Below are positions 46,748-54,408 of a stretch of DNA of 64,000 nt, one piece after another; within the stretch, counting starts at the first letter, position 1; each line of letters opens with the position of its first letter. Below the pieces are notes generated by a model. That model was not told the origin of the DNA. It ran no database searches and was given only the letters and a program-made list of their open reading frames with translations. The stretch is from contig JBAYYV010000003.1 of the NCBI GenBank assembly GCA_041672845.1, forward strand, positions 238,089-302,088, given 5' to 3'. Position numbers and translations under genes: made by a program. The DNA is from JBAYDV01 sp041672845. GTDB lineage: Bacteria; Bacteroidota; Bacteroidia; Bacteroidales; UBA932.

Positions 46748-47683
46748 TTAAAAATCTTTAGGACTTAATCCAAATTGTTCTTTTTCGACATTGCCGCAAG
46801 GCTCTACATGTATTAAAACATCATAGACAGTTTTAAACTCTTGTTTGATTTTATCTTGAATACTAGTCGCTATGGCATGGCCTTCTCTTACACTTAGATT
46901 TCCATCTACTTCTATATCTAAGTCTATATCTACGAAATTGTGAATCTTTCTGATTCTTAATTTATGTGGATTATAAGCTCCTATAGTCTTGTCTACTATT
47001 TCAAATACTTTTTCATAAATAACAGATTGATTATCAAAACTATCCATTAATTCAGCATTTGATTCCATAGATAATTTAGCTCCTGAATAAATAATCCAGA
47101 CACCTAATGCAAGACCTATAATAGTATCAATTATAGGTAATTTAACTAAGAATGTAAGTCCTAAACCTATTAAAACTGTAGTAGATAAAAAGATATCATT
47201 TCTCATATTTATAGCATCTGCTCGAACCATCTCACTATCAAATTTTTTAGCAATTCTAAATTTGTATGCTGCTATTATAGCTTTGGCTATCATAGAAATT
47301 ACTGTGACTATTATGGCAGCTATGCCAGGCATTTCCTTTTCATTACCTGATATTAACCCGCTTACAGTAATAATTATTAACTGAATCCCTGCAAATAATA
47401 TGAATATGGCAATAACTTTAGAAGCAATAGTTTCGATTCTTTTATGTCCCCATGGATGTCCCATATCAGGAGGTAAATCCGAAACATTACTTGCATAATA
47501 AGTGACAATAGATCCGATAATATCAGAGGCAGAGTCTATGCCATCTGCTATTACAGCAGTAGATTTAGCTATTATACCGACTGTAATTTTTAATATAGCA
47601 AGTAGCCCATTACCTATGATCCCTATTATAGATGTTTGCTGAATTCGCTTCTTTCTAATGTTTATTACTTTATTCTTTACCAT
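46748..47683 (-). CDS. cation diffusion facilitator, FieF-like group
   Basis: 311 residues, six membrane spans and a C-terminal cytoplasmic ferredoxin-like domain (about 220-311). TM2 holds DSASD where the metal-binding DxxxD is expected. TM5 has NMRND, that is NxxxD in place of the HxxxD of zinc transporters. The HPWGHKR loop is conserved. The Asn in TM5 suggests a metal other than zinc, such as manganese or iron; this is inference from known CDF site rules. It is a metal/proton antiporter that exports divalent cations. Part of a minus-strand run with a second CDF gene 58 bases upstream. Confidence 0.88.
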   Translation of the reverse strand: MVKNKVINIRKKRIQQTSIIGIIGNGLLAILKITVGIIAKSTAVIADGIDSASDIIGSIVTYYASNVSDLPPDMGHPWGHKRIETIASKVIAIFILFAGIQLIIITVSGLISGNEKEMPGIAAIIVTVISMIAKAIIAAYKFRIAKKFDSEMVRADAINMRNDIFLSTTVLIGLGLTFLVKLPIIDTIIGLALGVWIIYSGAKLSMESNAELMDSFDNQSVIYEKVFEIVDKTIGAYNPHKLRIRKIHNFVDIDLDIEVDGNLSVREGHAIATSIQDKIKQEFKTVYDVLIHVEPCGNVEKEQFGLSPKDF

Positions 47684-47741
47684 AAGTTTTATTTATAACT
47701 TCTTAAGTTACAGAAATAATATTTTATTTAATAATTCAGTA

Positions 47742-48680
47742 TTAATTTTTTACTTTATTTATTAAATCTTTATGTTTATCATTATTAATATATTCCATTT
47801 GTAAAGTAGTGTGAGATATATGAAAACGATTATGTAATAGATCTTCAATATTTGCTTTTATTTCCATCATTTTCTTCATATCTACATTTTGGGCTAAATT
47901 AACATGTGTTTCTAGATGAACGATATTATCGTTTAAATTCCATATATGTAAATGATGAATATCTTGTATATCTGGATTTTTCTCAATCTCTTGTTTGATT
48001 TCGTCTATATCTATATCAGCTGGGGCTTTTTGCATAAGAATATTTACTGTTTGCCTTATGATATTCCAAGTATGATAAATAATATATATACTTACTAGAG
48101 TAGTTATTAAAGGATCCACCCATATAATATTCCATTTCCATATAAGTAAACCTCCTAGGATAACAGCTACAGAAGACATAGTATCTCCTATAAGATGAAG
48201 ATAAGCAGCTTTTACATTCAAATTGTGTTTTTTATTCTTATTTAAAATAAATACTGAAATAACATTTGCCAACAGTCCGAAACATGCTACTATAAGCATC
48301 ATTAACCCTTTAATAGGCTCTGGATGCATAAATCTCTGGTATGCCCCATAAAAAAGGAAAATACTTATACCTACAAGAATAGTAGCATTAAAGAGAGCAG
48401 CGATGATTTCCACACGTTTGTATCCGAATGTATGCGAATAGTCAGGTTTTTTATGGCTGATTTTACTAGCTAAAAAAGCTGTAAAAAGTGCAGCTGAATC
48501 TCCTAAATTGTGAATAGCATCTGAAAATAATGATAAACTATTAGAAAATATTCCACCTATAATCTGAACAATAGTGATGGAAAAGTTTAATATACTTACC
48601 CATAATAATTTCTTGGTACTCATATTACTTAAATTATGATTATGATGGTCAGCCCCGTGAACATTTATTTCTTCTTGCAT
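47742..48680 (-). CDS. cation diffusion facilitator, CzcD/ZitB-like zinc exporter
   Basis: 312 residues with six spans and a C-terminal cytoplasmic domain. The N-terminus is His-rich (VHGADHHNHN). TM2 has HNLGD and TM5 has HLIGD, the two HxxxD motifs of zinc/cadmium CDF proteins. It is expected to export zinc from the cytosol in exchange for protons. The paired CDF gene downstream has a different site, so the two probably handle different metals. Confidence 0.9.
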   Translation of the reverse strand: MQEEINVHGADHHNHNLSNMSTKKLLWVSILNFSITIVQIIGGIFSNSLSLFSDAIHNLGDSAALFTAFLASKISHKKPDYSHTFGYKRVEIIAALFNATILVGISIFLFYGAYQRFMHPEPIKGLMMLIVACFGLLANVISVFILNKNKKHNLNVKAAYLHLIGDTMSSVAVILGGLLIWKWNIIWVDPLITTLVSIYIIYHTWNIIRQTVNILMQKAPADIDIDEIKQEIEKNPDIQDIHHLHIWNLNDNIVHLETHVNLAQNVDMKKMMEIKANIEDLLHNRFHISHTTLQMEYINNDKHKDLINKVKN

Positions 48681-48715
48681 AATATTTCCCTTTAATTATT
48701 TTTATTGTCCTAAGA

Positions 48716-48723
48716 CAAATATA
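48716..48723 (-). promoter_or_regulatory. putative -7 element for the CDF zinc exporter gene
   Basis: The minus strand reads TATATTTG 35 bases before the start codon at 48680. No clear TTTG was found 19-21 bases upstream. Confidence 0.35.
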
Positions 48724-48779
48724 TTTAAAATACTTTATAATTAATGATGAATTAATTCATCTAAAAGAAATAAACATTC

Positions 48780-50078
48780 TTAAACTAGTTTTTCCTTTTT
48801 ATAAAACAGTCTAGAAATCATCTGAATAGCATAATAAAGAAAAATAAATATCCCTACGCCTAACATGAAATATTTTATACCATAGTGGTCTGCTATGTAT
48901 CCACCGATAGGTACTAATATTATAGTTAGTAGCGATTCTAACTGTGATGAAATACTAAAAATAGTAGCAGAAGTGTCTTTATTAATTTGACTGGTAAGTA
49001 CATCTACATACACTGGTTTTCTTAGGTTTCTTAAAAGATACATTATCAAGAATAAGGTGATAATACTAACTGGAACAAGAGCCGTGGCAGAAATACCTAT
49101 GAATACTACTCCTAATATTAAATAAAGTATTATAAATAAGTTACGGCTATTCATTACTTCGTTTAGTCTATAAGCATTCCTAGAGGCCATAGAACTGATG
49201 ATATATATAACACAATATGTTAATCCTAATATAATTTTCAAATGGTTATCTACGCTCAAAGAAGATATTAGTACTACTCCAGAAGAAGCTAATGCTATCT
49301 TTAGCATAGGTTGTATTAAATCTTTGGTAGATTTAATTACTGATTCGAAAATTCCATTTGAAACAAGTAATGAAATTAAATTTCTCTTAGTCTTAAATGT
49401 TTGTCCTAATTCTTTTAATTGAATTCTCACAGTAGGTTTAGTGATACGATTTTTCTGCGTTTCACTTTTATTAAGATATGAGGGATATGATAAGATTAAT
49501 ATAGCATCTAGTATATATGGAATAATAGAAGCTATAAATAAATATTTACTATCTGATACTACGAATAGTATTAATATAGAAAGGACAGCACTTATAGAAC
49601 TACCTAAAAGGGAGAAAGAACGAGTTCTACCATACACGAAAGTTTTATATTTATTCCAGTCTTTATTTTCTAGATATATTAATATCATAGCTTTATGGGT
49701 GCCAGAACGGCAAGATTCTGCTAAACCGAAAAAAACTACTGCTAATATTCCTATCCAAAATGCAGTGCAAGAGAAAAAGAATATAAATGATATAATATAA
49801 AGTATAAAACAGAGAATCAGTTCATTTTTATATCCCCATCTATCTGCTATAAATCCAGAAGGGATTTCAAAGATATTAACGACTATTTCTTTAATACTAA
49901 AAAGAATACCTAACTGAAAAAAAGTGAATCCATTAGTCATTAAATACAATACTAGATATGGTTCAAAAAATCTCAGATTCTTAAGAAATCCGTAGAGTGA
50001 GAATTTTTTTATTTGACCATCTTTACTTATCTGTATTTTAAGTTCTTGAGAAATTTCTATGTTTTTATTCTTATTCAT
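48780..50078 (-). CDS. MFS transporter
   Basis: 432 residues with twelve predicted spans. The signature loop between TM2 and TM3 is present as FIADRWGYKNEL near 77, and its relative YIADHYGIKYFM near 394 follows TM10-11. The N-terminal leader and central loop are basic. This resembles the large group of Bacteroidota MFS proteins related to drug or unknown-solute exporters; no substrate can be given. A possible -7 box (minus strand TATTTTTG at 50095-50088) lies 10 bases before the ATG. It is the last core-like gene before the accessory region. Confidence 0.85.
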   Translation of the reverse strand: MNKNKNIEISQELKIQISKDGQIKKFSLYGFLKNLRFFEPYLVLYLMTNGFTFFQLGILFSIKEIVVNIFEIPSGFIADRWGYKNELILCFILYIISFIFFFSCTAFWIGILAVVFFGLAESCRSGTHKAMILIYLENKDWNKYKTFVYGRTRSFSLLGSSISAVLSILILFVVSDSKYLFIASIIPYILDAILILSYPSYLNKSETQKNRITKPTVRIQLKELGQTFKTKRNLISLLVSNGIFESVIKSTKDLIQPMLKIALASSGVVLISSLSVDNHLKIILGLTYCVIYIISSMASRNAYRLNEVMNSRNLFIILYLILGVVFIGISATALVPVSIITLFLIMYLLRNLRKPVYVDVLTSQINKDTSATIFSISSQLESLLTIILVPIGGYIADHYGIKYFMLGVGIFIFLYYAIQMISRLFYKKEKLV

Positions 50079-50280
50079 TTTGCTTTACAAAAATAAGAAA
50101 TATATTAAGATAGTGTTATTCTTTAGTCATATTGATAACTGTGATTTTACTTCTGGTACTGATTCTCAGAAGAATTATTCAAATCTTGGTATTGATATGA
50201 ATAAAGATAATAAAATATGTTTTTTAATCTGAATCTTTAGAAGTCCAAGACTCATACACTTCATCTGTTTTTATATTAGT

Positions 50281-50412
50281 GTTATCTGCAATCCCTTTGG
50301 GCTTGCAGATAACGTGGCTCGGATTGGTGCCATCCGTCTGCCCTTCGGGACAGACAGATAACATAGAGTTAATGTAATTCGCTTTGCGAACTACGCCAAC
50401 CCGAGCCACGTT
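50281..50412. repeat. 132-nt structured repeat, copy 1
   Basis: It is 132 nt long and differs from copy 2 (51321-51452) at four positions only. It folds into several hairpins: GTTATCTGCAA at 50281 pairs with TTGCAGATAAC; GTGGCTCGG pairs with CCGAGCCAC near the end; and, inside this outer stem, GTCTG-CCC pairs with GGGACAGAC and TTCGC pairs with GCGAA. Its G+C content is visibly above its surroundings. Both copies have the same orientation, 1040 bases apart, with a single gene between. I do not recognise a named element. Confidence 0.85.
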
Positions 50413-50474
50413 GGCAGTCATTTTAAAAACAACCGTAACATTCTGATTAACTAATTAATTAAATCACTTTTAAG

Positions 50475-51185
50475 ATGATTAAAAAAAAATTAAATTCAAA
50501 ATTTGTAAAAAATATTAAAACCTTGAGACTTGATTTAGTAATGATTTTTATAGTCGCAATATTATCAATTTTTATAATTGACTTTTGGCTTATAGATATT
50601 CCAGAATTGTTTTGCGGAGGAGCTAAAATATTACAAATTTTATTTAGATTGTGTTTTGCCTATGTTTCTGCATTCGTTTTTTATTTTTTAGTAGTTCATT
50701 TAAAGAATCAAAAGGATAAAGAAAATCTTTATAGTTATATTTCTATAAAAACTATTATGATAATTAGTCAAACAAAAGCATTATCTAAAGAGATTGCAAA
50801 AACTGCTGGTGTTACTTTAAAAGGTAATTATCCTGATAAGATAGAACTAAATTATATTTGTAAATCAATAAATCCGAACTCAAACGCACCTTTATTATTA
50901 GGGAATTCAGATAAAAATGCTAATTGGATACAATATTTTGATTATTGTAAAAGACAGAATAATAAAGTCATAGATAAGATATTATCAAAAATGCAGTTTG
51001 TTGATTCTGAATTAGTTAATCAATTGGCAAAAATTGAAGATTGTATTTCTTTTAATGTATCAATGAGTCCTAGGCATATAGGAAATAAAGATTTAATATC
51101 TTTCGAGTCATTATTAGAAAAATATTTTGAATTAGTTAAAGATTTAGAAAAATACTATAATAAAAAATTAAAAGATTATAAATAA
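50475..51185 (+). CDS. hypothetical two-span membrane protein, cargo between repeats
   Basis: 236 residues. A basic N-terminus is followed by two hydrophobic spans (about 20-40 and 55-75), and the rest (about 80-236) is a mostly helical, lysine-rich soluble part with NANWIQYFDYCKRQNN near 148. No family recognised. It lies alone between the two 132-nt repeats, and its stop is followed within two bases by another folded, relatively GC-rich block, so it looks like cargo of a cassette-like unit. Base composition is as AT-rich as the host genes. Confidence 0.65.
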   Translation: MIKKKLNSKFVKNIKTLRLDLVMIFIVAILSIFIIDFWLIDIPELFCGGAKILQILFRLCFAYVSAFVFYFLVVHLKNQKDKENLYSYISIKTIMIISQTKALSKEIAKTAGVTLKGNYPDKIELNYICKSINPNSNAPLLLGNSDKNANWIQYFDYCKRQNNKVIDKILSKMQFVDSELVNQLAKIEDCISFNVSMSPRHIGNKDLISFESLLEKYFELVKDLEKYYNKKLKDYK

Positions 51186-51187
51186 AA

Positions 51188-51320
51188 AACGGCTGCCAAC
51201 AAGCTGCTATATTTCATTGCCGTTTTCATTCTGACAACAAAGTATTTAGCCCGCAACAACGGCAGTGCGACACGACAGAAAAGTAACCCACAATCGGCAA
51301 CGAAAAATATAGCGCCAACC
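51188..51320. repeat. folded GC-richer tail between cargo gene and repeat copy 2
   Basis: Just after the stop codon the sequence AACGGCTGCC and, inside it, GCTATATTTC...TTGCC are mirrored at the far end by GGCAACG...AAATATAGC and GCCAACCGTT, so the block forms a long imperfect inverted repeat. The loop holds further short pairs. Composition is much less AT-rich than flanking DNA. It abuts copy 2 of the 132-nt repeat. No protein-coding signal is seen in it. Confidence 0.55.
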
Positions 51321-51452
51321 GTTATCTGCAATCCCTTTGGGCTTGCAGATAACGTGGCTCGAATTGGTGCCATCCGTCTGCCCTTCGGGACAGACAGATA
51401 AGATAGAGTTAATGTAATTCGCTTCGCAAACTACGCCAACCCGAGCCACGTT
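51321..51452. repeat. 132-nt structured repeat, copy 2
   Basis: Direct-repeat partner of copy 1 with four substitutions. Two of these fall in the small TTCGC hairpin and weaken one pair; the main stems are unchanged. It marks the right end of the 1040-base repeat-cargo unit (50413-51452). The bases after it (AACGGCAATTCGC) differ from those after copy 1 (GGCAGTCATTTT), which fixes the repeat boundary at GTT. Confidence 0.85.
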
Positions 51453-51508
51453 AACGGCAATTCGCTTGTATATAATAAAATAAAACTGTCCTATCTAAAT
51501 TAAAAGAA

Positions 51509-51537
51509 AGGTCATAAAACAAAAAGTTTTATGACCT
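51509..51537. terminator. perfect 12-bp hairpin inside the mobile element
   Basis: AGGTCATAAAAC, a loop of five A, then GTTTTATGACCT. It may act as a bidirectional terminator just inside the left terminal repeat, preventing read-through; it has no long T run. Confidence 0.45.
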
Positions 51538-51706
51538 CCAGAATTCAAATTAAATTAATTATTAATTACTTTGTATTACATCAATAATCCAAAGTATAAA
51601 ATGTTAAAAATGATTAACGTAACAGAAATTCTGCTCTACAAATTTAGAGATAACTGGAGCAGTTACCAAATTAGTAAAGAGACAAATGTAATCTGCAAAT
51701 TTAAAT

Positions 51707-51915
51707 GGTTCTTCGTCAAATTTGGTGCAAGTTTTTAGTTGATAAATATCAAAAATAATTGTACGGTATAGTTTAAAGAAAATTTTACATCAAAATATCA
51801 ATCAATAATAAAGGGTTATAAATTTTTAAAAAATAATTATAAGCTAATATTTTGATTATATATAATTTACTTCCTGAAGTAAGGTAATATTAATCACCAA
51901 ATTTGACGAAGAGCC
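51707..51915. mobile_element. 209-bp ISL3-type MITE with 8-bp target duplication
   Basis: Starts GGTTCTTCGTCAAATTTGG and ends with the inverted copy finishing GACGAAGAGCC. The flanks on both sides are ATTTAAAT (51699-51706 and 51916-51923), an exact 8-bp direct repeat, the length known for ISL3-family transposition. The ends match those of the ISL3-like element at 56251-57301, so both could be moved by the same transposase. The inside has no gene. It is inserted within the larger 51471-52173 element. Confidence 0.85.
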
Positions 51916-52031
51916 ATTTAAATCCCCCATTTTCTGAAAAATTCATCCACCACTTTATAAAAAAAAATACTCTGATTAATATTTATTTTTCTATAAAAAT
52001 TGTTTTTCTATTTTCTATTCTATAACTTTTT

Positions 52032-52063
52032 CCATTCTTATGGAAAGCTTTCCATAAGAATGG
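52032..52063. repeat. 32-nt perfect palindrome
   Basis: CCATTCTTATGGAAAG followed immediately by its exact complement CTTTCCATAAGAATGG, without a loop. It lies inside the 51471-52173 element, 157 bases before the next gene. It might be a protein-binding site or the stem of a transcript end. Confidence 0.6.
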
Positions 52064-52219
52064 GGAGTCTTTTAGAACTAAAGAAACTTTAAAATTTAAT
52101 GAGAATCTTAATAAAAAATGACTTTTTATAGTACCTTTGAAACTCTTTAGGTAGGACACTTTATTTTATTATACTAGGTCAGAAGTATATTACTATTTAC
52201 AAGAAAAACACACCTATAA

Positions 52220-52990
52220 ATGAATGAGTATTTAAAAGCCATATTATCAATAGTATCAGGAGGAGTTTTATGGGAAGGTTTTAAATTTTTCTATCCTGAC
52301 ATTAAAAAAATCCTTGGGTATAGAATAGATGCTAAAAACACACTTTATGAGAATCTCGATCCTATACTAAAGTCTTCTGATGAATTATTAGGTAAACTAG
52401 AATCACTAGCAAAAGAAGATTTTGCCACATATGTAAATCCATCTAATTCAAATTCAAATAGTCCTAAACATAATAAAAGATACATAGTTTATTTATTTGC
52501 GCAATTTTGGGCACAACTTGAATACCTAAGACTCAAGAGTCAATACAATTCATTGGCAAAAATCAAGAAGGGAAAAGAATTACTTTCCTTTATAGATACT
52601 ATTGAATCAAGAAAATTTAGAATTCTAGATCGATCAATACAAAGAATAATTGGACAAAGCTTAATCACTAATTCAAATCAAAAGTTTAAGGTTATGACTT
52701 TGAATGAATTTATGATTGAATATGAAAAGCCAGATTCGGCAATAGCAATTTGGGGAAAGAAACTTGAAGATACACTCCAGAGTGTTGATGATAAAAAAAA
52801 TCGTCAAACTATCCTTCTATTTGGAGTTATTATAAGTATGCTTATAAATCATTTTGATCCGAAACATAAGTCTGTACGGAAAAGAGTTGTTTACAAAAGC
52901 AAACTATCTCAAAGAAGCAAAAAAATAATTAAGAATAGACTATTGAATCAGTATCTAAAATTCATTAAGTCTAAAGAAGAATACTATTAA
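52220..52990 (+). CDS. hypothetical protein with N-terminal membrane anchor
   Basis: 256 residues. A short hydrophobic start (YLKAILSIVSGGVLWEGFKF) could be a membrane anchor. A helical, lysine-rich body follows with RYIVYLFAQFWAQLEYLRLK near 85-104 and a second hydrophobic stretch QTILLFGVIISMLINHF near 195; the C-terminus is very basic. I do not recognise the family. It lies alone, 46 bases after the right terminal repeat of the mobile element, in a cargo-like setting. Confidence 0.6.
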   Translation: MNEYLKAILSIVSGGVLWEGFKFFYPDIKKILGYRIDAKNTLYENLDPILKSSDELLGKLESLAKEDFATYVNPSNSNSNSPKHNKRYIVYLFAQFWAQLEYLRLKSQYNSLAKIKKGKELLSFIDTIESRKFRILDRSIQRIIGQSLITNSNQKFKVMTLNEFMIEYEKPDSAIAIWGKKLEDTLQSVDDKKNRQTILLFGVIISMLINHFDPKHKSVRKRVVYKSKLSQRSKKIIKNRLLNQYLKFIKSKEEYY

Positions 52991-53159
52991 AAAAGTCTGT
53001 CCGCAGGTCTCCACTTTACTCGAAAGGAAAGTATTGACCGTTGGAACTGACTGTATCATTGATATTAAATATTTCATTTTGAATTACAAAGATAATAAAA
53101 ATTCAAAAACTATTACTAACATTTTATATATTTAATTGTAGTTTAGTGCAAAACTTTTT

Positions 53160-53550
53160 ATGAAAATTTCATCCATCGCTAAAAAAAATATAGTATATTT
53201 ACTAGAAAGTGCTTAATGCCCATCATCCTGAAAAAGGACGATTTCTTATTTCAGATACACATGTAAATTATGGGATTATCGGTGCTGCTTTATTAGAAAT
53301 GTCACTCGATGGATAGATTAATATCAAGGAAAATAAGTTAGTATTATTGAAAGATGCTAATTCTGAGAATTTGATCATTTCTGAAATATTAAAAGAAATT
53401 AAGTTGTCTAAAAAAATAGTATTAATATATCTATATATATTTTTAAAACCAACTTTTAAAAGCACACTCTCTATTAAAATTTCTAAGAAAGATACTTGTA
53501 TAAAAAGATTCATTAAATATTTCAATTTATTCAATATTTTAATCATTTAG
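53160..53550 (+). pseudogene. decayed GPP34-family gene
   Basis: An ATG at 53160 starts a frame ending in VYLLESA then stop; the continuation is one base off: LNAHHPEKGRFLISD, VNYGIIGAALLEMSLDG, then an in-frame TAG at 53314, INIKENKLVLL, and ILKEIKLSKK, after which similarity ends. This follows the intact GPP34 protein at 46057-46725 (LLAHDPVKGKFLIPD, INYGIIGSLLIEM). So it is a GPP34 paralog with a frameshift near 53212, a nonsense codon and a lost C-terminal half. The flanking bases 52991-53159 and 53551-53708 show nothing I can identify. Confidence 0.75.
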
Positions 53551-53708
53551 TTTTAACTATTTTTATTATTAACTATATTATTATTATTATGTTTGTTAAA
53601 CGGTTTTAAAAAAGCTATTTTGAATGCAAGTATTCGAATAATATTTACCATAAGTATACATTGATTGGGTCTTACATATTATAAAATATTTAACAAAAAA
53701 ACTATAAA

Positions 53709-54272
53709 ATGAAAAAAATAATTATGCTTTTCCTGATAGCATTAATAACAGGCTGTTCTTCTAATAGTGATGATCCTTTTAGTGATATTCCAGATGATGA
53801 ATTGGCTTTTGTTAGTTTTGATTTAAATCTAACACCTTTAGAAAAACCTTTTAGTAAAAAATTATACGATAGATATGTATATCTTTTCTATTTGGATGGT
53901 AAGCATCCTGGAAGCGACCAACCAAATCCTCATGCTTTCGATTATGGCTCTAAAAGAGTATGTTACATAAAAGATGTAAACAATGATGATATTTTTTGTG
54001 ATTACTCAGGTAAATTTTTACAAGATAAAGATGATGATGGATATTATCTGCTTAAAGGTGGTGTCGGCATTTTTAATAAAGATATGCCTTATGGATTGAA
54101 AATAGGTAATTATCTATTGGTGGTAGAAACGATGGGGACTTATTTCTGTAAGGAATTAGATATAATTCCAGATAAAAATGAAAGATATGCGGAATATACT
54201 TTTGATTTAATTCAAACTGCCGATATTACTGGAATTAATAAGGGATTTAAGAAACGCTATATTTGGTTCTAG
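53709..54272 (+). CDS. hypothetical lipoprotein
   Basis: 187 residues with a classic lipoprotein signal: MKKIIMLFLIALITGC, Cys at 16. The mature part is rich in Asp and Tyr, beta-strand-like, with DKDDDGYYLL near 116, which could bind calcium. I do not recognise a family. It is monocistronic within the accessory region. Confidence 0.7.
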   Translation: MKKIIMLFLIALITGCSSNSDDPFSDIPDDELAFVSFDLNLTPLEKPFSKKLYDRYVYLFYLDGKHPGSDQPNPHAFDYGSKRVCYIKDVNNDDIFCDYSGKFLQDKDDDGYYLLKGGVGIFNKDMPYGLKIGNYLLVVETMGTYFCKELDIIPDKNERYAEYTFDLIQTADITGINKGFKKRYIWF

Positions 54273-54408
54273 TTATATAGAACAAATATTTTATACAAAA
54301 TTATATAAATGTTGTAATTAATTAAAACAATTTTTTTAAGTTGATATATATAACTTTATATTTACCTCGTTTTTAATTTTTTATCTAACAAATTTTAAAT
54401 CGTTAATT

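Larger units (their letters stand above)
51471..52173. mobile_element. 703-bp non-autonomous element with about 28-bp terminal inverted repeats
   Basis: The left end at 51471-51499 and the right end at 52146-52173 are inverted copies (TATAATAAAATAAA, a 1-2 base variable spot, TGTCCTA[T/C]CTAAA), differing by one indel and two substitutions. No transposase gene lies inside; the interior is AT-rich, with a hairpin at 51509, a nested MITE at 51707 and a 32-nt palindrome at 52032. No clear target-site duplication outside the ends. It looks like a decayed insertion sequence or large MITE. This accounts for most of the 767-base gene-free stretch before 52220. Confidence 0.6.

Noticed and set aside
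50100..50229. Possible remnant frame containing NCDFTSGTDSQKNYSN left of repeat copy 1
   Set aside because: No start codon, signal or recognisable family; could be chance in AT-rich DNA.
50224..50421. Open frames on the minus strand inside the two 132-nt repeats (also 51246-51449)
   Set aside because: They exist only because the repeats are less AT-rich and lack stops; their product follows the hairpin arms and has no protein-like features.
50281..51452. The 132-nt repeats as classical integron attC sites
   Set aside because: They are folded and flank a single gene, but the ends do not fit the RYYYAAC...GTTRRRY core sites, and no integron-type integrase is in the window.
51601..51738. 45-codon frame with a helix-turn-helix-like start (YKFRDNWSSYQISKE), running into the MITE
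   Set aside because: It is short, extends into mobile DNA, and stays very short even if the MITE is removed; too weak to call a gene.
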